Positions 35,365 through 44,460 of a DNA stretch of 64,000 nt are shown one piece after another; position 1 is the first letter of the stretch; the number at the start of each line of letters is the position of its first letter. Made by a program: the position numbers and the translations under genes. The notes under the pieces are model-generated. The model was not told where the DNA came from. It did no database searches and saw nothing but the letters and a program-made list of their open reading frames with translations. Origin of the DNA: Acinetobacter venetianus RAG-1 = CIP 110063 (lineage in GTDB: Bacteria > Pseudomonadota > Gammaproteobacteria > Pseudomonadales > Moraxellaceae); assembly GCF_000368585.1 (NCBI RefSeq), contig NZ_KB849557.1, forward strand, positions 601,615 to 665,614. Reading direction: 5' to 3'.

Positions 35365-36252
35365 TTGACGAATTTGTCACAATCACCCAAAGCGGCTCAA
35401 TTCGCCCTGATCTTTATCACGATGATTTGGGGCGGAACATTTTTAGCAGTTCAATACGCGCTAAATTTTAGTACGCCAATGTTTTTTGTCGGCTGTCGAT
35501 TTGCTGTCGCAGCACTGGTTATTTTTCTGATTTCAGTAAAATCCTTGAGCGGCTTAACGCTCAAAGAAACATTTGCTGGGACAGCGATTGGTGTGATGAT
35601 TGCCATTGGCTATGGCACTCAAACCGTTGGACTGCAAACTATTTTAAGTAGCGAATCTGCTTTCCTAACGGCGCTTTATGTCCCACTTGTTCCTATTTTG
35701 ATGTGGGCTATTTTTCAGAAACGCCCTTCACTGATGACATGGATTGGAACAGGATTAGCATTTACAGGTTTGGTGTTGCTGACAGGAAATGGATTTTCAA
35801 GTATTAGCCTAAATTATGGACAAGTTCTTACACTGATTTGTGCAGTTGTGATTGCCATGGAAATCATTTTGATTGGCTATTTTGCAGGTAAAGTAAATTT
35901 AAGGCGCGTGACTATCATCCAACTTACAGTTGCCTCATTACTCTGTTTTGCGAGTATGCCTCTCGTTGGTGAGCATACGATTCCAAGCTTTTCATGGCCG
36001 CTATTTCTAGTGGCTGTCGGGCTAGGTCTCGCGAGTGCATTGATTCAATTCGTCATGAACTGGGCACAAAAAATGGTTGATCCAACGCGTGCGGCGATTA
36101 TCTATGCTGGAGAACCTGTCTGGGCTGGTGTATTTGGACGTATTGCAGGTGAACGTTTGCCACTTTTAGCATTATTTGGCGGCTTATTGGTGGTCGTAGG
36201 TGTGCTCGTAAGTGAATTGAAACTCAAAATATTAAAAGATAAAAAAGACTAA
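35365..36252 (+). CDS. EamA-family (DMT) transporter
   Basis: A 295-residue, ten-helix drug/metabolite transporter with two EamA repeats (FALIFITMIWGGTFLAVQYAL and the second repeat from about residue 150 with ALIQFVMNWAQKMVDPTRAAIIYAGEPVWAGVFG). I place the start at TTG 35365, with AGGA eight bases upstream; the longer frame from 35254 would run through the operator palindromes. Such proteins export amino acids or other metabolites. It is divergent from the XRE-cupin regulator and shares its operator region. Confidence 0.83.
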   Translation: MTNLSQSPKAAQFALIFITMIWGGTFLAVQYALNFSTPMFFVGCRFAVAALVIFLISVKSLSGLTLKETFAGTAIGVMIAIGYGTQTVGLQTILSSESAFLTALYVPLVPILMWAIFQKRPSLMTWIGTGLAFTGLVLLTGNGFSSISLNYGQVLTLICAVVIAMEIILIGYFAGKVNLRRVTIIQLTVASLLCFASMPLVGEHTIPSFSWPLFLVAVGLGLASALIQFVMNWAQKMVDPTRAAIIYAGEPVWAGVFGRIAGERLPLLALFGGLLVVVGVLVSELKLKILKDKKD

Positions 36253-36271
36253 AAAATTAAAATCATCTAAC

Positions 36272-36595
36272 TCACTGAGAAGGTTCTTTCTTTTTAAGCA
36301 ACATATGCGGTTGATAGTATTCAACCGTTGGCATCGGATCATAGAATGGATGTAATAATGCTTTCCATTCTTGATACGCTGCTGATTTTCTAAAACCTTC
36401 AGTATGATGTTCTATAGTGTCCCAAAAAATCATCAAAATGTAGTGGTGATTGTCCTCGACATGTTTAATCAGTTGAACTGCATTCAGCCCATCCATTGGG
36501 TAAATAATCTGTTTAGCTTGCTGAAAGGCTAACTCAAACGCTTCACTTTGATTGGGTTTAATATTTAAATGTACATGCTCAATAATCACAATCAC
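36272..36595 (-). CDS. Antibiotic biosynthesis monooxygenase-like (ABM) protein
   Basis: A 107-residue single-domain protein of the dimeric alpha/beta barrel ABM type. The pattern of strands EHVHLNIKPNQ, GLNAVQLIKHVEDNHHYILMIFWDT and the helix HTEGFRKSAAYQEWKALLHPFYD with a final strand is typical. Family members include monooxygenases without cofactors and stress proteins; function here is unknown. The start is a GTG at 36595 or 36589, since no ATG fits. It follows the DUF4870 gene by 17 bp on the same strand, the last gene of the thrB group. Confidence 0.75.
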   Translation of the reverse strand: MIVIIEHVHLNIKPNQSEAFELAFQQAKQIIYPMDGLNAVQLIKHVEDNHHYILMIFWDTIEHHTEGFRKSAAYQEWKALLHPFYDPMPTVEYYQPHMLLKKKEPSQ

Positions 36596-36612
36596 ACCAC
36601 ATGAAGTCAGGT

Positions 36613-37005
36613 TTATTGATACATCGGTTTATTATCATTTAAAGCAATTAAACCACGGATTGCACGATAGACAATCCACACCCATGCACCGAACACGGCA
36701 GCAAAGGCAAAGGTCGTTGCCGTTAACGCAACACCCGCAAACGCCGTTCCATTATCACCTGTAAAGAACAAGAATAAGAACGGAACAAAGGCAATAATAT
36801 TCCAAGCTAAATACCACCAGAAGGTGCGAATTTGCCAAGTAAAATGACTTTCAAATATCGAGCCTTGAACATCACTACGTTTTACATAGTTAATGATGAG
36901 CGCAATGATCGCCAATAAACCGCCAGTAAAAATGGCAATAATATAAAGTACATAAAGAACCAACGTTAAAGTACGGTTTGGATCTTGATCTACGGAATAG
37001 TTCAT
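36613..37005 (-). CDS. DUF4870-like membrane protein
   Basis: A 130-residue inner-membrane protein with about three to four helices: LTLVLYVLYIIAIFTGGLLAIIALIINYVKR, then FTWQIRTFWWYLAWNIIAFVPFLFLFF, and AFAAVFGAWVWIVYRAIRGLIAL. The SHFTWQIRTFW motif and length fit the DUF4870 family, of unknown function. It lies between the cold-shock/DUF1294 gene and the ABM gene, in the same direction and with short gaps, so probably one operon with thrB. Confidence 0.78.
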   Translation of the reverse strand: MNYSVDQDPNRTLTLVLYVLYIIAIFTGGLLAIIALIINYVKRSDVQGSIFESHFTWQIRTFWWYLAWNIIAFVPFLFLFFTGDNGTAFAGVALTATTFAFAAVFGAWVWIVYRAIRGLIALNDNKPMYQ

Positions 37006-37035
37006 TTTTATTTATCTCCAAACTCCATCTCAATA

Positions 37036-37653
37036 TTAATAAAACACATTGAGGGGAGAAATTAACCAACATATCAACAATATATGAAAGCCTATGGTAC
37101 AGAAATAAATCTTACGGAATGGTTGTTTTTGTGTTTTATGTCTCAGTTTTTGCTGTGCAAGCCAACCAGCACACCATCCCCCTAGAGAATCAACGATATG
37201 TAAAGTCTGCTCAGGGATACGGCGATTGCCCAATTGTGCTGCTTCTTTATCCTGTGCATATAGCCAATAGCTCAAAACATTCATCAAACTGACAAACAAT
37301 AAAGTATAAGGCGGTAGCAATTTACTAAAGCTCGCAATCACCATAAATACAATATAAATCAAGATACCGATTTGCATCGGAGACCAACGCTTCGCTGCTG
37401 TTGGTCGAGCTGGTTTTGTTTTATGTTCAAAGACTTGTGATGCTTTTAAATAAGTGACTTGCTGAGCGCGATAACGACCACGCTCATCGAGAATAATCGT
37501 GTATTCCAAAGCACAGCCGACAATTGGTCGAGGACCTGTGCGAGCAAAGTCTTTGATGTGCAAAAAAACGCGATCTTTATGGACATCATTGGGTTGAATA
37601 AAGCCATAACCTTTCTCATCAAACCATTCGACTAAACGACCTTGATCTCGCAT
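37036..37653 (-). CDS. Cold-shock domain-DUF1294 fusion protein
   Basis: A 205-residue protein with an N-terminal cold-shock/OB domain (GRLVEWFDEKGYGFIQPNDVHKDRVFLHIKDF, residues 5-37, containing a KGYGFI RNP1-like motif) fused to a C-terminal DUF1294 membrane region of three to four helices (from about residue 92; SYWLYAQDKEAAQLGNRRIPEQTLHIVDSLGGWCAGWLAQ is the family block). The fusion suggests a nucleic-acid-binding domain tethered to the inner membrane; the function is unknown. It starts 9 bp after the homoserine kinase stop codon. Confidence 0.86.
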   Translation of the reverse strand: MRDQGRLVEWFDEKGYGFIQPNDVHKDRVFLHIKDFARTGPRPIVGCALEYTIILDERGRYRAQQVTYLKASQVFEHKTKPARPTAAKRWSPMQIGILIYIVFMVIASFSKLLPPYTLLFVSLMNVLSYWLYAQDKEAAQLGNRRIPEQTLHIVDSLGGWCAGWLAQQKLRHKTQKQPFRKIYFCTIGFHILLICWLISPLNVFY

Positions 37654-37662
37654 GACTCCTCC

Positions 37663-38613
37663 TTAAGCACTGATTCTTTGTAAACGATCTTGTAACATCA
37701 TACGCATTTCAAGCGGATCTTTTTGCGAGATATCATCACCCGTGCGCCCATGTTCGGCATTTTTTTGTGCCACTTGCAAACGCATACTCCAGAATCGACA
37801 GGTCGCCATTGCCAAGAAAATATCTAGACATGCCAACTCATCTTGAGTTAATGGACGAATCGCTTGATAAGCTGCTAAATAATGTGCTGCTTTTTCTTGG
37901 TCAAGATGGGCTTGAGGATAAGCTGTACAAAAGTCATTGATACTAATTGCAATATCAAAGAGCCATTCATCTTGATTCAATTCATAAAAATCAAGAATTC
38001 CTTGTAATTGGTTACCCTCAAATAAGGTATTATCCCTAAATAAATCAGAGTGAATAAAACCCACAGGACGATCCGGACGTTGTTGGGTAATTTCAGCAAA
38101 CTTTTGGAAAACCTGCGCCAATAACGCTTGATCTTCAGCATTCATTTTGGGTTGAAGCTGTGCCGCGACATCAGACCAATATTGATGATTACGATTAAAA
38201 TCGCGCTCTAAAGGAAAACCGTGTAACGCTAAATGCATTTTCGCCTGTGCTTGGGCAATTGCATCAACCTGTTCAATCGTGGTTTGCTCTGGATGTTCAC
38301 CCATCAAACGCGGTGCAATCTGTGCAGGTTTATTGGCAATGCTATGAATTGCTTGTCCATGATGTTTTAACGGTACTGCAACTGGAACGCCTGCCTCACC
38401 TAAGCGATCAAGCACCGGAACAAGCTCACCTGCACCTTCAGCATCTAATTCCTCAAAAACAGTGAGTACATAGTGTTTCTGAGACTGATCCACCAAAAAA
38501 TAATTGGTGTTTTGAATACCGCCTTGGATTGGAATGAGGTCAATCACTGCCAAACCATATGGCTCAGCGAATGCTTGAACTTCTTCTAAACTCAACGGGG
38601 TATAAACCGACAT
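37663..38613 (-). CDS. thrB: Homoserine kinase (APH-fold ThrB)
   Basis: A 316-residue kinase of the aminoglycoside-phosphotransferase fold, the homoserine kinase type found in Pseudomonas and Acinetobacter rather than the GHMP type of E. coli. Motifs: GGIQNTNYFLVDQ (nucleotide loop), YVLTVFE (Lys/Glu region), FIHSDLFRDNTLFEGNQLQGILDFYEL (catalytic HSDLFRDN and metal-binding DFYE), and WLFDIAISINDFC. It phosphorylates homoserine in threonine synthesis. The start is ATG 38613 (MSVYTPLS); the extension to 38781 would cross into the divergent hisF gene. Confidence 0.9.
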   Translation of the reverse strand: MSVYTPLSLEEVQAFAEPYGLAVIDLIPIQGGIQNTNYFLVDQSQKHYVLTVFEELDAEGAGELVPVLDRLGEAGVPVAVPLKHHGQAIHSIANKPAQIAPRLMGEHPEQTTIEQVDAIAQAQAKMHLALHGFPLERDFNRNHQYWSDVAAQLQPKMNAEDQALLAQVFQKFAEITQQRPDRPVGFIHSDLFRDNTLFEGNQLQGILDFYELNQDEWLFDIAISINDFCTAYPQAHLDQEKAAHYLAAYQAIRPLTQDELACLDIFLAMATCRFWSMRLQVAQKNAEHGRTGDDISQKDPLEMRMMLQDRLQRISA

Positions 38614-38725
38614 GGAAAACCTGCAAAAAATAGCTGTGAAGTTTGATAGAATACCCGTTCCCTCCATGAAGGTGTAGCACCAGAGTCGGTCTCCTTTCAC
38701 TATTGGCGATTTTTTGGAAAATTTT

Positions 38726-39484
38726 ATGCTCGCAAAACGTATTATCCCTTGCTTAGATGTTGATAATGGCCGAGTCGTCAAAGGCGTTCAATTCCTAGAT
38801 ATCCGTGACGCAGGTGATCCTGTAGAAGTCGCACGTCGTTATAACGAACAAGGCGCTGACGAAATTACCTTTTTAGATATTACTGCTACCCATCATGGAA
38901 GAGACACGACTTATCGCACTGTAGAGCGTATGGCTGAAAGCGTTTTCGTTCCACTTACAGTGGGTGGTGGTGTACGTAAAGTTGAAGATATTCGTTTACT
39001 GCTGAATGCTGGCGCCGACAAAGTGAGTATCAACTCAGCTGCTGTTTTCACACCTGAGTTCGTACAAGAAGCTTCTCAGCGCTTCGGTGCGCAATGTATC
39101 GTTGTTGCAATCGACGCCAAAAAAACGGGCGATAATAAATGGGAAATCTTTACCCATGGCGGACGTAAACCAACAGGAATCGATGCAATTGAGTGGGCCA
39201 TCAAAATGGCAGACTATGGCGCAGGTGAACTTCTCATCACCAGTATGGATGCCGATGGTACCAAAGCAGGTTATGACATTGCGCTGATGCGCCAGATCAA
39301 TGATCGCGTCAATATCCCAACCATCGCTTCAGGCGGTGTCGGTAATCTACAGCATTTAGCAGACGGTATTTTAAAAGGCGGTGCTGATGCAGTGCTTGCT
39401 GCTTCGATTTTCCACTTTGGTCAACATACCATTCCAGAAGCCAAACAATACTTGGCAGATCAAGGCATTGAAATGCGTCTTTAA
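38726..39484 (+). CDS. hisF: Imidazole glycerol phosphate synthase, cyclase subunit HisF
   Basis: A 252-residue barrel starting [20 protein letters not shown] with catalytic Asp11; the second catalytic Asp lies in VVAIDAKK. The phosphate site [30 protein letters not shown] closes it. It uses ammonia from HisH to convert PRFAR to IGP and AICAR. The start is ATG 38726; an upstream TTG at 38714 is not conserved. Divergent from thrB with 112 bp between starts. Confidence 0.95.
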   Translation: MLAKRIIPCLDVDNGRVVKGVQFLDIRDAGDPVEVARRYNEQGADEITFLDITATHHGRDTTYRTVERMAESVFVPLTVGGGVRKVEDIRLLLNAGADKVSINSAAVFTPEFVQEASQRFGAQCIVVAIDAKKTGDNKWEIFTHGGRKPTGIDAIEWAIKMADYGAGELLITSMDADGTKAGYDIALMRQINDRVNIPTIASGGVGNLQHLADGILKGGADAVLAASIFHFGQHTIPEAKQYLADQGIEMRL

Positions 39485-39543
39485 GCAACATAACAGGCGT
39501 AGTCGAGTTTTCGGTTACGTCTTAATTTTTAGTAGAATAAAAA

Positions 39544-39987
39544 ATGAATGAGACTTTAATTTGGATTGTTCTTTTTGGTTGTCTAGGTTTGATTATCTAT
39601 TGGCTCAAACATCAGGAGTCTATTTTTCTCAGTGTTGTAATCTCTATTATAAGTGTTCCTAGTATCATTTCTTTATACGTTTATGCCCATCAAATTTACT
39701 ATTATTTTGCAGTGAATAGCCCCAAGCAAGAACACCACTGTGGAATTTTCAATCATTACCAAAGCATTGAGCATTATTCAAAGAATGGTAATTGGACTCA
39801 AATACTATATGAGTTTAAAACAGAACAAGGACAGATTTTTGTTTTTGCACGTAATCGCGCTGTTGCTAAACATTTGCCAATCATGGCTCAAATTCAACCT
39901 AATCAGAAAATATGCTTTCAGTACTCACCAAATTTTAAAGATAGTAATACACTCTATCTTTTGACAGGTTTGAATTTACAAAACTAA
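39544..39987 (+). CDS. Small membrane protein of unknown function
   Basis: A 147-residue protein with two N-terminal transmembrane helices (residues 4-21 and about 27-50) and a soluble C-terminal domain containing YEFKTEQGQIFVFARNRAVAKHLPIMAQIQPNQKICFQYSPN, a beta-rich pattern like DUF3592-type domains. It starts 59 bp after hisF on the same strand. No reliable family assignment or function. Confidence 0.6.
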   Translation: MNETLIWIVLFGCLGLIIYWLKHQESIFLSVVISIISVPSIISLYVYAHQIYYYFAVNSPKQEHHCGIFNHYQSIEHYSKNGNWTQILYEFKTEQGQIFVFARNRAVAKHLPIMAQIQPNQKICFQYSPNFKDSNTLYLLTGLNLQN

Positions 39988-40156
39988 CAGACAAAAAAAT
40001 ACCTTGCGGAACAAGGTATGGAAACTGCGTTTATACAACGCTAGAGGGTAAACAAAATACAGCAAATCTGGATAAATATTAAGCAATAAAAAGGCTTGAG
40101 CTAAGGTAGCGATAAACTCAGCATAAATATTGACATTAAATCCCGATTTTATTGAC

Positions 40157-40192
40157 AATTCACGACAAGCTCATCTTTATTGTCGTGATTTA
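40157..40192. terminator. Hairpin downstream of the fatty-acid hydroxylase-like gene
   Basis: Arms AATTCACGACAA and TTGTCGTGATT pair almost perfectly around a 12-base loop. The T-run is weak on both strands. The arm CACGACAA also occurs in the promoter of the divergent AraC gene (40972-40979). Confidence 0.45.
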
Positions 40193-40236
40193 TCAAAATA
40201 AAACTTTGTCTGGCTTATTTACCCTTAAGCGATAAG

Positions 40237-40881
40237 TTAAGCCACTGATGCACTTTGCTCTTGTTCTACGACAGGAGGCTTAACCAGTTTTGGCTTTTGC
40301 TCAACCCATTTTGCTGGAAATACAGATTCAATCGCATGACTGAGTGCTTTAGAAATAGGGGCTGGTAACTTGATGCCTAGCGGATTGTCCTCTTTTAAAT
40401 CCGCAGATGAAACAACCCGAGTTCCCATCACATAATCAAACCATGGGCGTGTCACACACCAGTTCGCATCTTGGTTTGAGTTCATATGATGATCATAATG
40501 CCAAGGAATTGTACGACGTGCCCAATCAGGTTCTAAATGCGCGCGACGGTGCACATAATAATAATTTCCTGCACTGTAAATCGCGGCAAGTGACATCCCT
40601 TTTGAGAAAGGATAGAACACAACACTTGCTACACCCGCTGCCACAGCAAGAGACATTAACTCATTACGAGTACGCCAACTATCTAGCCCCTCAACATAAC
40701 AATCATCAGAAAATTCTTGTTTGCGCACTTCACGATGGTGTGCCCAATGCGACTCCATACTTTTTGGAACTGGACTATAGCGTGGCTGTCCTGGGCGATG
40801 TACGCCATGTAAAACGTATTTATGTGCAAACCACTCAAATGCATTTGCAACGGCTAGACCTGCAATAAAACCCTTTAACAT
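40237..40881 (-). CDS. Fatty-acid hydroxylase / sterol desaturase superfamily protein
   Basis: A 214-residue membrane protein starting at ATG 40881, with GGAGA upstream. It carries the histidine clusters of the di-iron FA-hydroxylase superfamily: HKYVLHG, SHWAHHREVR, HRRAHLEP and WHYDHHMN. Hydrophobic helices are at residues 3-16 and about 72-110. Members hydroxylate or desaturate lipids, sterols or carotenoids. The substrate is unknown. It is divergent from an AraC-type gene that may control it. Confidence 0.82.
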   Translation of the reverse strand: MLKGFIAGLAVANAFEWFAHKYVLHGVHRPGQPRYSPVPKSMESHWAHHREVRKQEFSDDCYVEGLDSWRTRNELMSLAVAAGVASVVFYPFSKGMSLAAIYSAGNYYYVHRRAHLEPDWARRTIPWHYDHHMNSNQDANWCVTRPWFDYVMGTRVVSSADLKEDNPLGIKLPAPISKALSHAIESVFPAKWVEQKPKLVKPPVVEQEQSASVA

Positions 40882-40996
40882 GGTTTTCTCCAAAAGATTC
40901 CTTATTTTTATTAAAGATATAAATTTTTATAGGCGAAGTATTGACGATACGATATAGTTATATTGACAAAACACGACAAGATCGGGAGTAGACGGG

Positions 40997-42004
40997 ATGT
41001 CTCAACTCAAGAATTATACAGGCTCTGTATTTGGAGGTTTGGGGCACTTATTAAAAGCCTATTGCGAAGCAAAAAAGATTGAAATTCCTGAACAATTACA
41101 ACAAGTTCAAAACCTAGAGCGCTTTGATTATGTGATTTGGCGTGACTTGCTGGAAGACCTCAATGCGATGCACCCTAAAACAGGTTTAGGGTTAGAAATT
41201 GCGGAATATGTTCAACCGAAGCATCTGGGGATTATTGCTTATCTTGCTTTGTCCTGTGAAAATTTAGGCGAGGCTTTGGCCCGATATCATGACTTTCATC
41301 GACTGATTTATGATGGCAGCCCTCTCATTGTTGAGTTCAATCCACCTTATGTCTCGATTCGTTGGGAAGCCCCTGAACCTCATCCAACACAACTGACAGA
41401 TGAAATTGCAATTGCCCTTATGGTGCAGTTTCTAAAGCTCTTTATGTCAGGCGAAAGTATTCATTTACATGAAGTACACTTCGTCAATACAGCACCCAAA
41501 AACATCGCAATTTATGAACAATACTTTCATTGTCGTGTTCGTTTTGAACAACCTAAAACTCAGTTATTGCTTCCAGTCAGTGAAGCGTTTAAACCGCTTA
41601 GAACTGGCGATCACACATTACAACAGCTGTTGTTAAAACAAGCACAGGCTCTATTGGAACAACTACCAAACTCAACTCAACTGGATCAACGTTTACAACA
41701 TTCCATTTTGACTGGACTACAAAAAAACCAATATCAAATTGATTTTATTGCTGAGAAATTAGGACTTTCAGTACGACAATTACAACGTCATTTACAACAA
41801 CAAAACACCACTTTCCAAGAGCGCGTACAGCAAATCCGCTTTATGCTGGCAACCGAATATTTAAAAGACCCTCATTTGAGCCTACAAGAAATCGCCCTGC
41901 TACTTTGCTATTCAGAACAAAGCGCTTTTCAACGTGCTTTTAAGATTTGGACAGGACAAACGCCTCAGCAATGGCGGAAAGACAACACAACTTACAATTC
42001 GTAA
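40997..42004 (+). CDS. AraC-family regulator (OruR/arabinose-binding type)
   Basis: A 335-residue regulator with an N-terminal Arabinose_bd-type sensor (about 15-200; HPKTGLGLEIAEYVQPKHLGIIAYLALSC) and C-terminal AraC HTH (QIDFIAEKLGLSVRQLQRHLQQQNTTFQERVQQIR, LSLQEIALLLCYSEQSAFQRAFKIWTGQTPQQWR). Regulators of this type often control fatty-acid, hydrocarbon or amino-acid catabolism. It is divergent from the fatty-acid hydroxylase-like gene, starting 115 bp away. Effector unknown. Confidence 0.88.
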   Translation: MSQLKNYTGSVFGGLGHLLKAYCEAKKIEIPEQLQQVQNLERFDYVIWRDLLEDLNAMHPKTGLGLEIAEYVQPKHLGIIAYLALSCENLGEALARYHDFHRLIYDGSPLIVEFNPPYVSIRWEAPEPHPTQLTDEIAIALMVQFLKLFMSGESIHLHEVHFVNTAPKNIAIYEQYFHCRVRFEQPKTQLLLPVSEAFKPLRTGDHTLQQLLLKQAQALLEQLPNSTQLDQRLQHSILTGLQKNQYQIDFIAEKLGLSVRQLQRHLQQQNTTFQERVQQIRFMLATEYLKDPHLSLQEIALLLCYSEQSAFQRAFKIWTGQTPQQWRKDNTTYNS

Positions 42005-42179
42005 TAAATTTCGGGGCAAACTAACGGTTTCACAACTGATCATTATTTTTACACCATTTATACAATAGCCTACAACCTGCGTGAATTAATTCACATTTAT
42101 TTCACATAGGTTGAACGTATCCACAATAAATTTTTGGATGGTTACTTTTTTATTTTTTATAAATTGTGTGGTGATAAAA

Positions 42180-42869
42180 ATGAACAAATATTTAGCAGAA
42201 TTTCTCGGAACCTTTTGGCTCGTATTTGGTGGTTGTGGTAGTGCAGTACTTGCAGCTGCATTTCCAGAACTTGGAATCGGTTTCTTAGGTGTTGCTTTTG
42301 CTTTTGGTTTAACTGTTTTAACAGGCGCTTATGCCTTTGGTCATATTTCTGGAGCGCACTTTAACCCCGCTGTCAGTGTGGGCTTATGGGTGGGTGGTCG
42401 TATCGAAGCCAAGGATTTAGCACCGTATATTATTTCACAAGTGCTCGGTGCAACATTCGCTGCATTTATTCTTTACATTATCGTCCAAGGTCAAGCAGGC
42501 TTTGCAGGCACAGGTGGCTTCGCAACCAATGGTTATGGTGAGTTATCTCCAAACCACTTTTCGTTGGCTTCAGCATTTTTAATTGAAGTGGTTTTAACAG
42601 CCGTTTTCTTGATTATCATTTTGTTATCTACACATAAGAATGCCCCTGCTGGCTTTGCACCGATTGCGATTGGTTTAACCTTAACTGTGATTCACTTAAT
42701 CAGTATTCCAGTCACCAATACTTCTGTTAACCCAGCACGTAGTACAGGTGTAGCATTCTTTGCAGAAACAGCCGCATTAAGCCAACTTTGGTTGTTCTGG
42801 GTTGCACCAATTATTGGTGCTGTGATCGGTGCAATCATCTACAAGGTGGTAAGCAACGAGAAAAACTAA
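42180..42869 (+). CDS. aqpZ: Aquaporin Z
   Basis: A 229-residue, six-helix water channel starting at ATG 42180 ([15 protein letters not shown]); an upstream TTG frame is not conserved. Both NPA half-helices are present ([12 protein letters not shown] and [12 protein letters not shown]), and the selectivity-filter residues fit AqpZ (FGL, H in VIHLI, R of NPARS). It carries water across the inner membrane. Single gene with terminator. Confidence 0.93.
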   Translation: MNKYLAEFLGTFWLVFGGCGSAVLAAAFPELGIGFLGVAFAFGLTVLTGAYAFGHISGAHFNPAVSVGLWVGGRIEAKDLAPYIISQVLGATFAAFILYIIVQGQAGFAGTGGFATNGYGELSPNHFSLASAFLIEVVLTAVFLIIILLSTHKNAPAGFAPIAIGLTLTVIHLISIPVTNTSVNPARSTGVAFFAETAALSQLWLFWVAPIIGAVIGAIIYKVVSNEKN

Positions 42870-42881
42870 GCTAGATTGCAA

Positions 42882-42915
42882 TAAAAAAAACAGCCTGATT
42901 AGGCTGTTTTTTTAT
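42882..42915. terminator. Bidirectional terminator after aqpZ
   Basis: Stem AAACAGCCT/AGGCTGTTT with GATT-type loop flanked by A- and T-runs. Confidence 0.88.
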
Positions 42916-43158
42916 TTATAGAAATGGGTTTTCTATCTCTTGTTCAGGTCGACGTTCAATCTTCTTAGGCAATTCTTGCTGCTCTAATGCTGCCACAAGC
43001 TCATTCACAAACTGCTGTAAAGCCTTTGCGGTTTTCAGACCCTCTTGATCTTTGGTGATCTGCAAATTGCCATATAAGCTCACGCAATCTAAATCATTTT
43101 CTAGTGTCAGATCATAAATCGCTGCTGACTCATTTCCGTTTTGAAAAGGCTTAAACAT
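42916..43158 (-). CDS. Small soluble protein of unknown function
   Basis: An 80-residue protein starting at ATG 43158, with GAGAG eight bases upstream; a second ATG at 43170 lacks such a site. It is acidic, with strands (SAAIYDLTLENDLDCVSLYGNLQIT) followed by one long helix (GLKTAKALQQFVNELVAALEQQE). No membrane segment or motif. It lies just before the nuclease gene on the same strand in the downstream direction. Confidence 0.68.
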   Translation of the reverse strand: MFKPFQNGNESAAIYDLTLENDLDCVSLYGNLQITKDQEGLKTAKALQQFVNELVAALEQQELPKKIERRPEQEIENPFL

Positions 43159-43228
43159 TTTTTCTCTCATTGTTATTTTCAGTTTTACACCATGAGCGAA
43201 GTGTGGAGACTTTGCAATCTTCGCTACA

Positions 43229-44302
43229 CTATCTCAACAATTGTAAGAAATACTGAACTAGGGCATCGACTAACTGCTTGATTAATGCTTGTTTAGTCTC
43301 CTCATCGATCTGTGGAAATTTACTTTCAACAGCTTGTGTTTGTCCTGAGGTGAACTGTTTTTGCTGTGCTTGAATACTGGCATTATCCGCTTCATCTGCG
43401 CACTGACTTTGACCATCCCAATGCGCGTAACTGATCTCTCTATTGGCTTTTACATTTTGCGCAGTGAGTGGAAGATGATAAACATTCCGCTTCTGTTGTT
43501 CGGTCAGCTGTGGAAATAAATTGATTCCCAGTTTCTCTTCTAGATAACAGATACTCACCACTTTCACCTGCTGAGAATTATTGTTCGGAGCGTAATAAGC
43601 ACCAATAATCCCCTGCTTTGGCAAATAAACTGCCTTATACACCGCAGTTGGTACAATCACTCCACTGCCAATGGTTTTTAATCTTTTACCTTCAAAAACT
43701 GGCCCAGTGAGTACATAAGCATCTTTATGATGTTTGGTGACGACTGCTCGAACCGCCTCTTCTAATTTACGCCAAACTTCCTGATTATTTTTCGGTGCTT
43801 GCGGCACCATATTTGCCAATGAAAAACTATCATATTGTGCTGCGGTATTATTCATATCCGCATTCGGTGCCATATGGCCGCGATCATATCCTGAACCACG
43901 ATAATCGGATAACAATGCACGATGAGACTGTTGTACACGTGTCTCTTCATGAAAATTATCTTCACGCTTAATTTTGATACTTAAACGCTCAGGCGTAAGA
44001 TGCTCTGCTGACCAAAGTGGGGTTTTAGAAATCCCAGAATACATAACATTAAAATCATTAAAGCACAGTGCATAGCTGTCTTTTTTTAGGCTATCTTTTG
44101 CTAATAATGGCGGTACATCGCGATAAAACTGTTTTAAACAAGCCCCATTACTCGACTGTAATGGAATAAATTTAGCAATTTTTTCACTACCAAATGCGAT
44201 CGCAAAACTTCCTGTCGCGATCAAAGCAAGCATAATTTTTCCAACATTTTGGCTTAAAAAAGTAGCTTGTGATTTACCTTTTCTCGTTGGTCTCTTCGCC
44301 AT
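43229..44302 (-). CDS. DNA/RNA non-specific endonuclease (NUC1 family), membrane-anchored
   Basis: A 357-residue protein with an N-terminal membrane anchor or uncleaved signal (residues 19-38, KIMLALIATGSFAIAFG) and a NUC domain. The catalytic motif is YDRGHMAPNAD (the DRGH signature), followed by DSFSLANMVPQAPKNNQEVWRKLE, which carries the metal-binding Asn. Members cut DNA and RNA in the periplasm or outside. The C-terminal 50 residues are a low-complexity Gln/Ala region and a helix. Monocistronic. Confidence 0.88.
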   Translation of the reverse strand: MAKRPTRKGKSQATFLSQNVGKIMLALIATGSFAIAFGSEKIAKFIPLQSSNGACLKQFYRDVPPLLAKDSLKKDSYALCFNDFNVMYSGISKTPLWSAEHLTPERLSIKIKREDNFHEETRVQQSHRALLSDYRGSGYDRGHMAPNADMNNTAAQYDSFSLANMVPQAPKNNQEVWRKLEEAVRAVVTKHHKDAYVLTGPVFEGKRLKTIGSGVIVPTAVYKAVYLPKQGIIGAYYAPNNNSQQVKVVSICYLEEKLGINLFPQLTEQQKRNVYHLPLTAQNVKANREISYAHWDGQSQCADEADNASIQAQQKQFTSGQTQAVESKFPQIDEETKQALIKQLVDALVQYFLQLLR

Positions 44303-44420
44303 AATTACATCAAAATCAATATGAACGCGAAGCTTAGCAATTCAAAACTACGCTGTATATTGAGTTCCCATAAAGAACGACAATTTATGTCGCAAAACTG
44401 TTCAATTGAACAACAGACAA

Positions 44421-44452
44421 TAAAAAAGGCACTCTAAAGTGCCTTTTTCTTC
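44421..44452. terminator. Terminator of kup
   Basis: Stem AAGGCACT/AGTGCCTT with flanking A- and T-runs, directly after the kup stop codon on the minus strand. Confidence 0.85.
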
Positions 44453-44460
44453 AAGATTCA

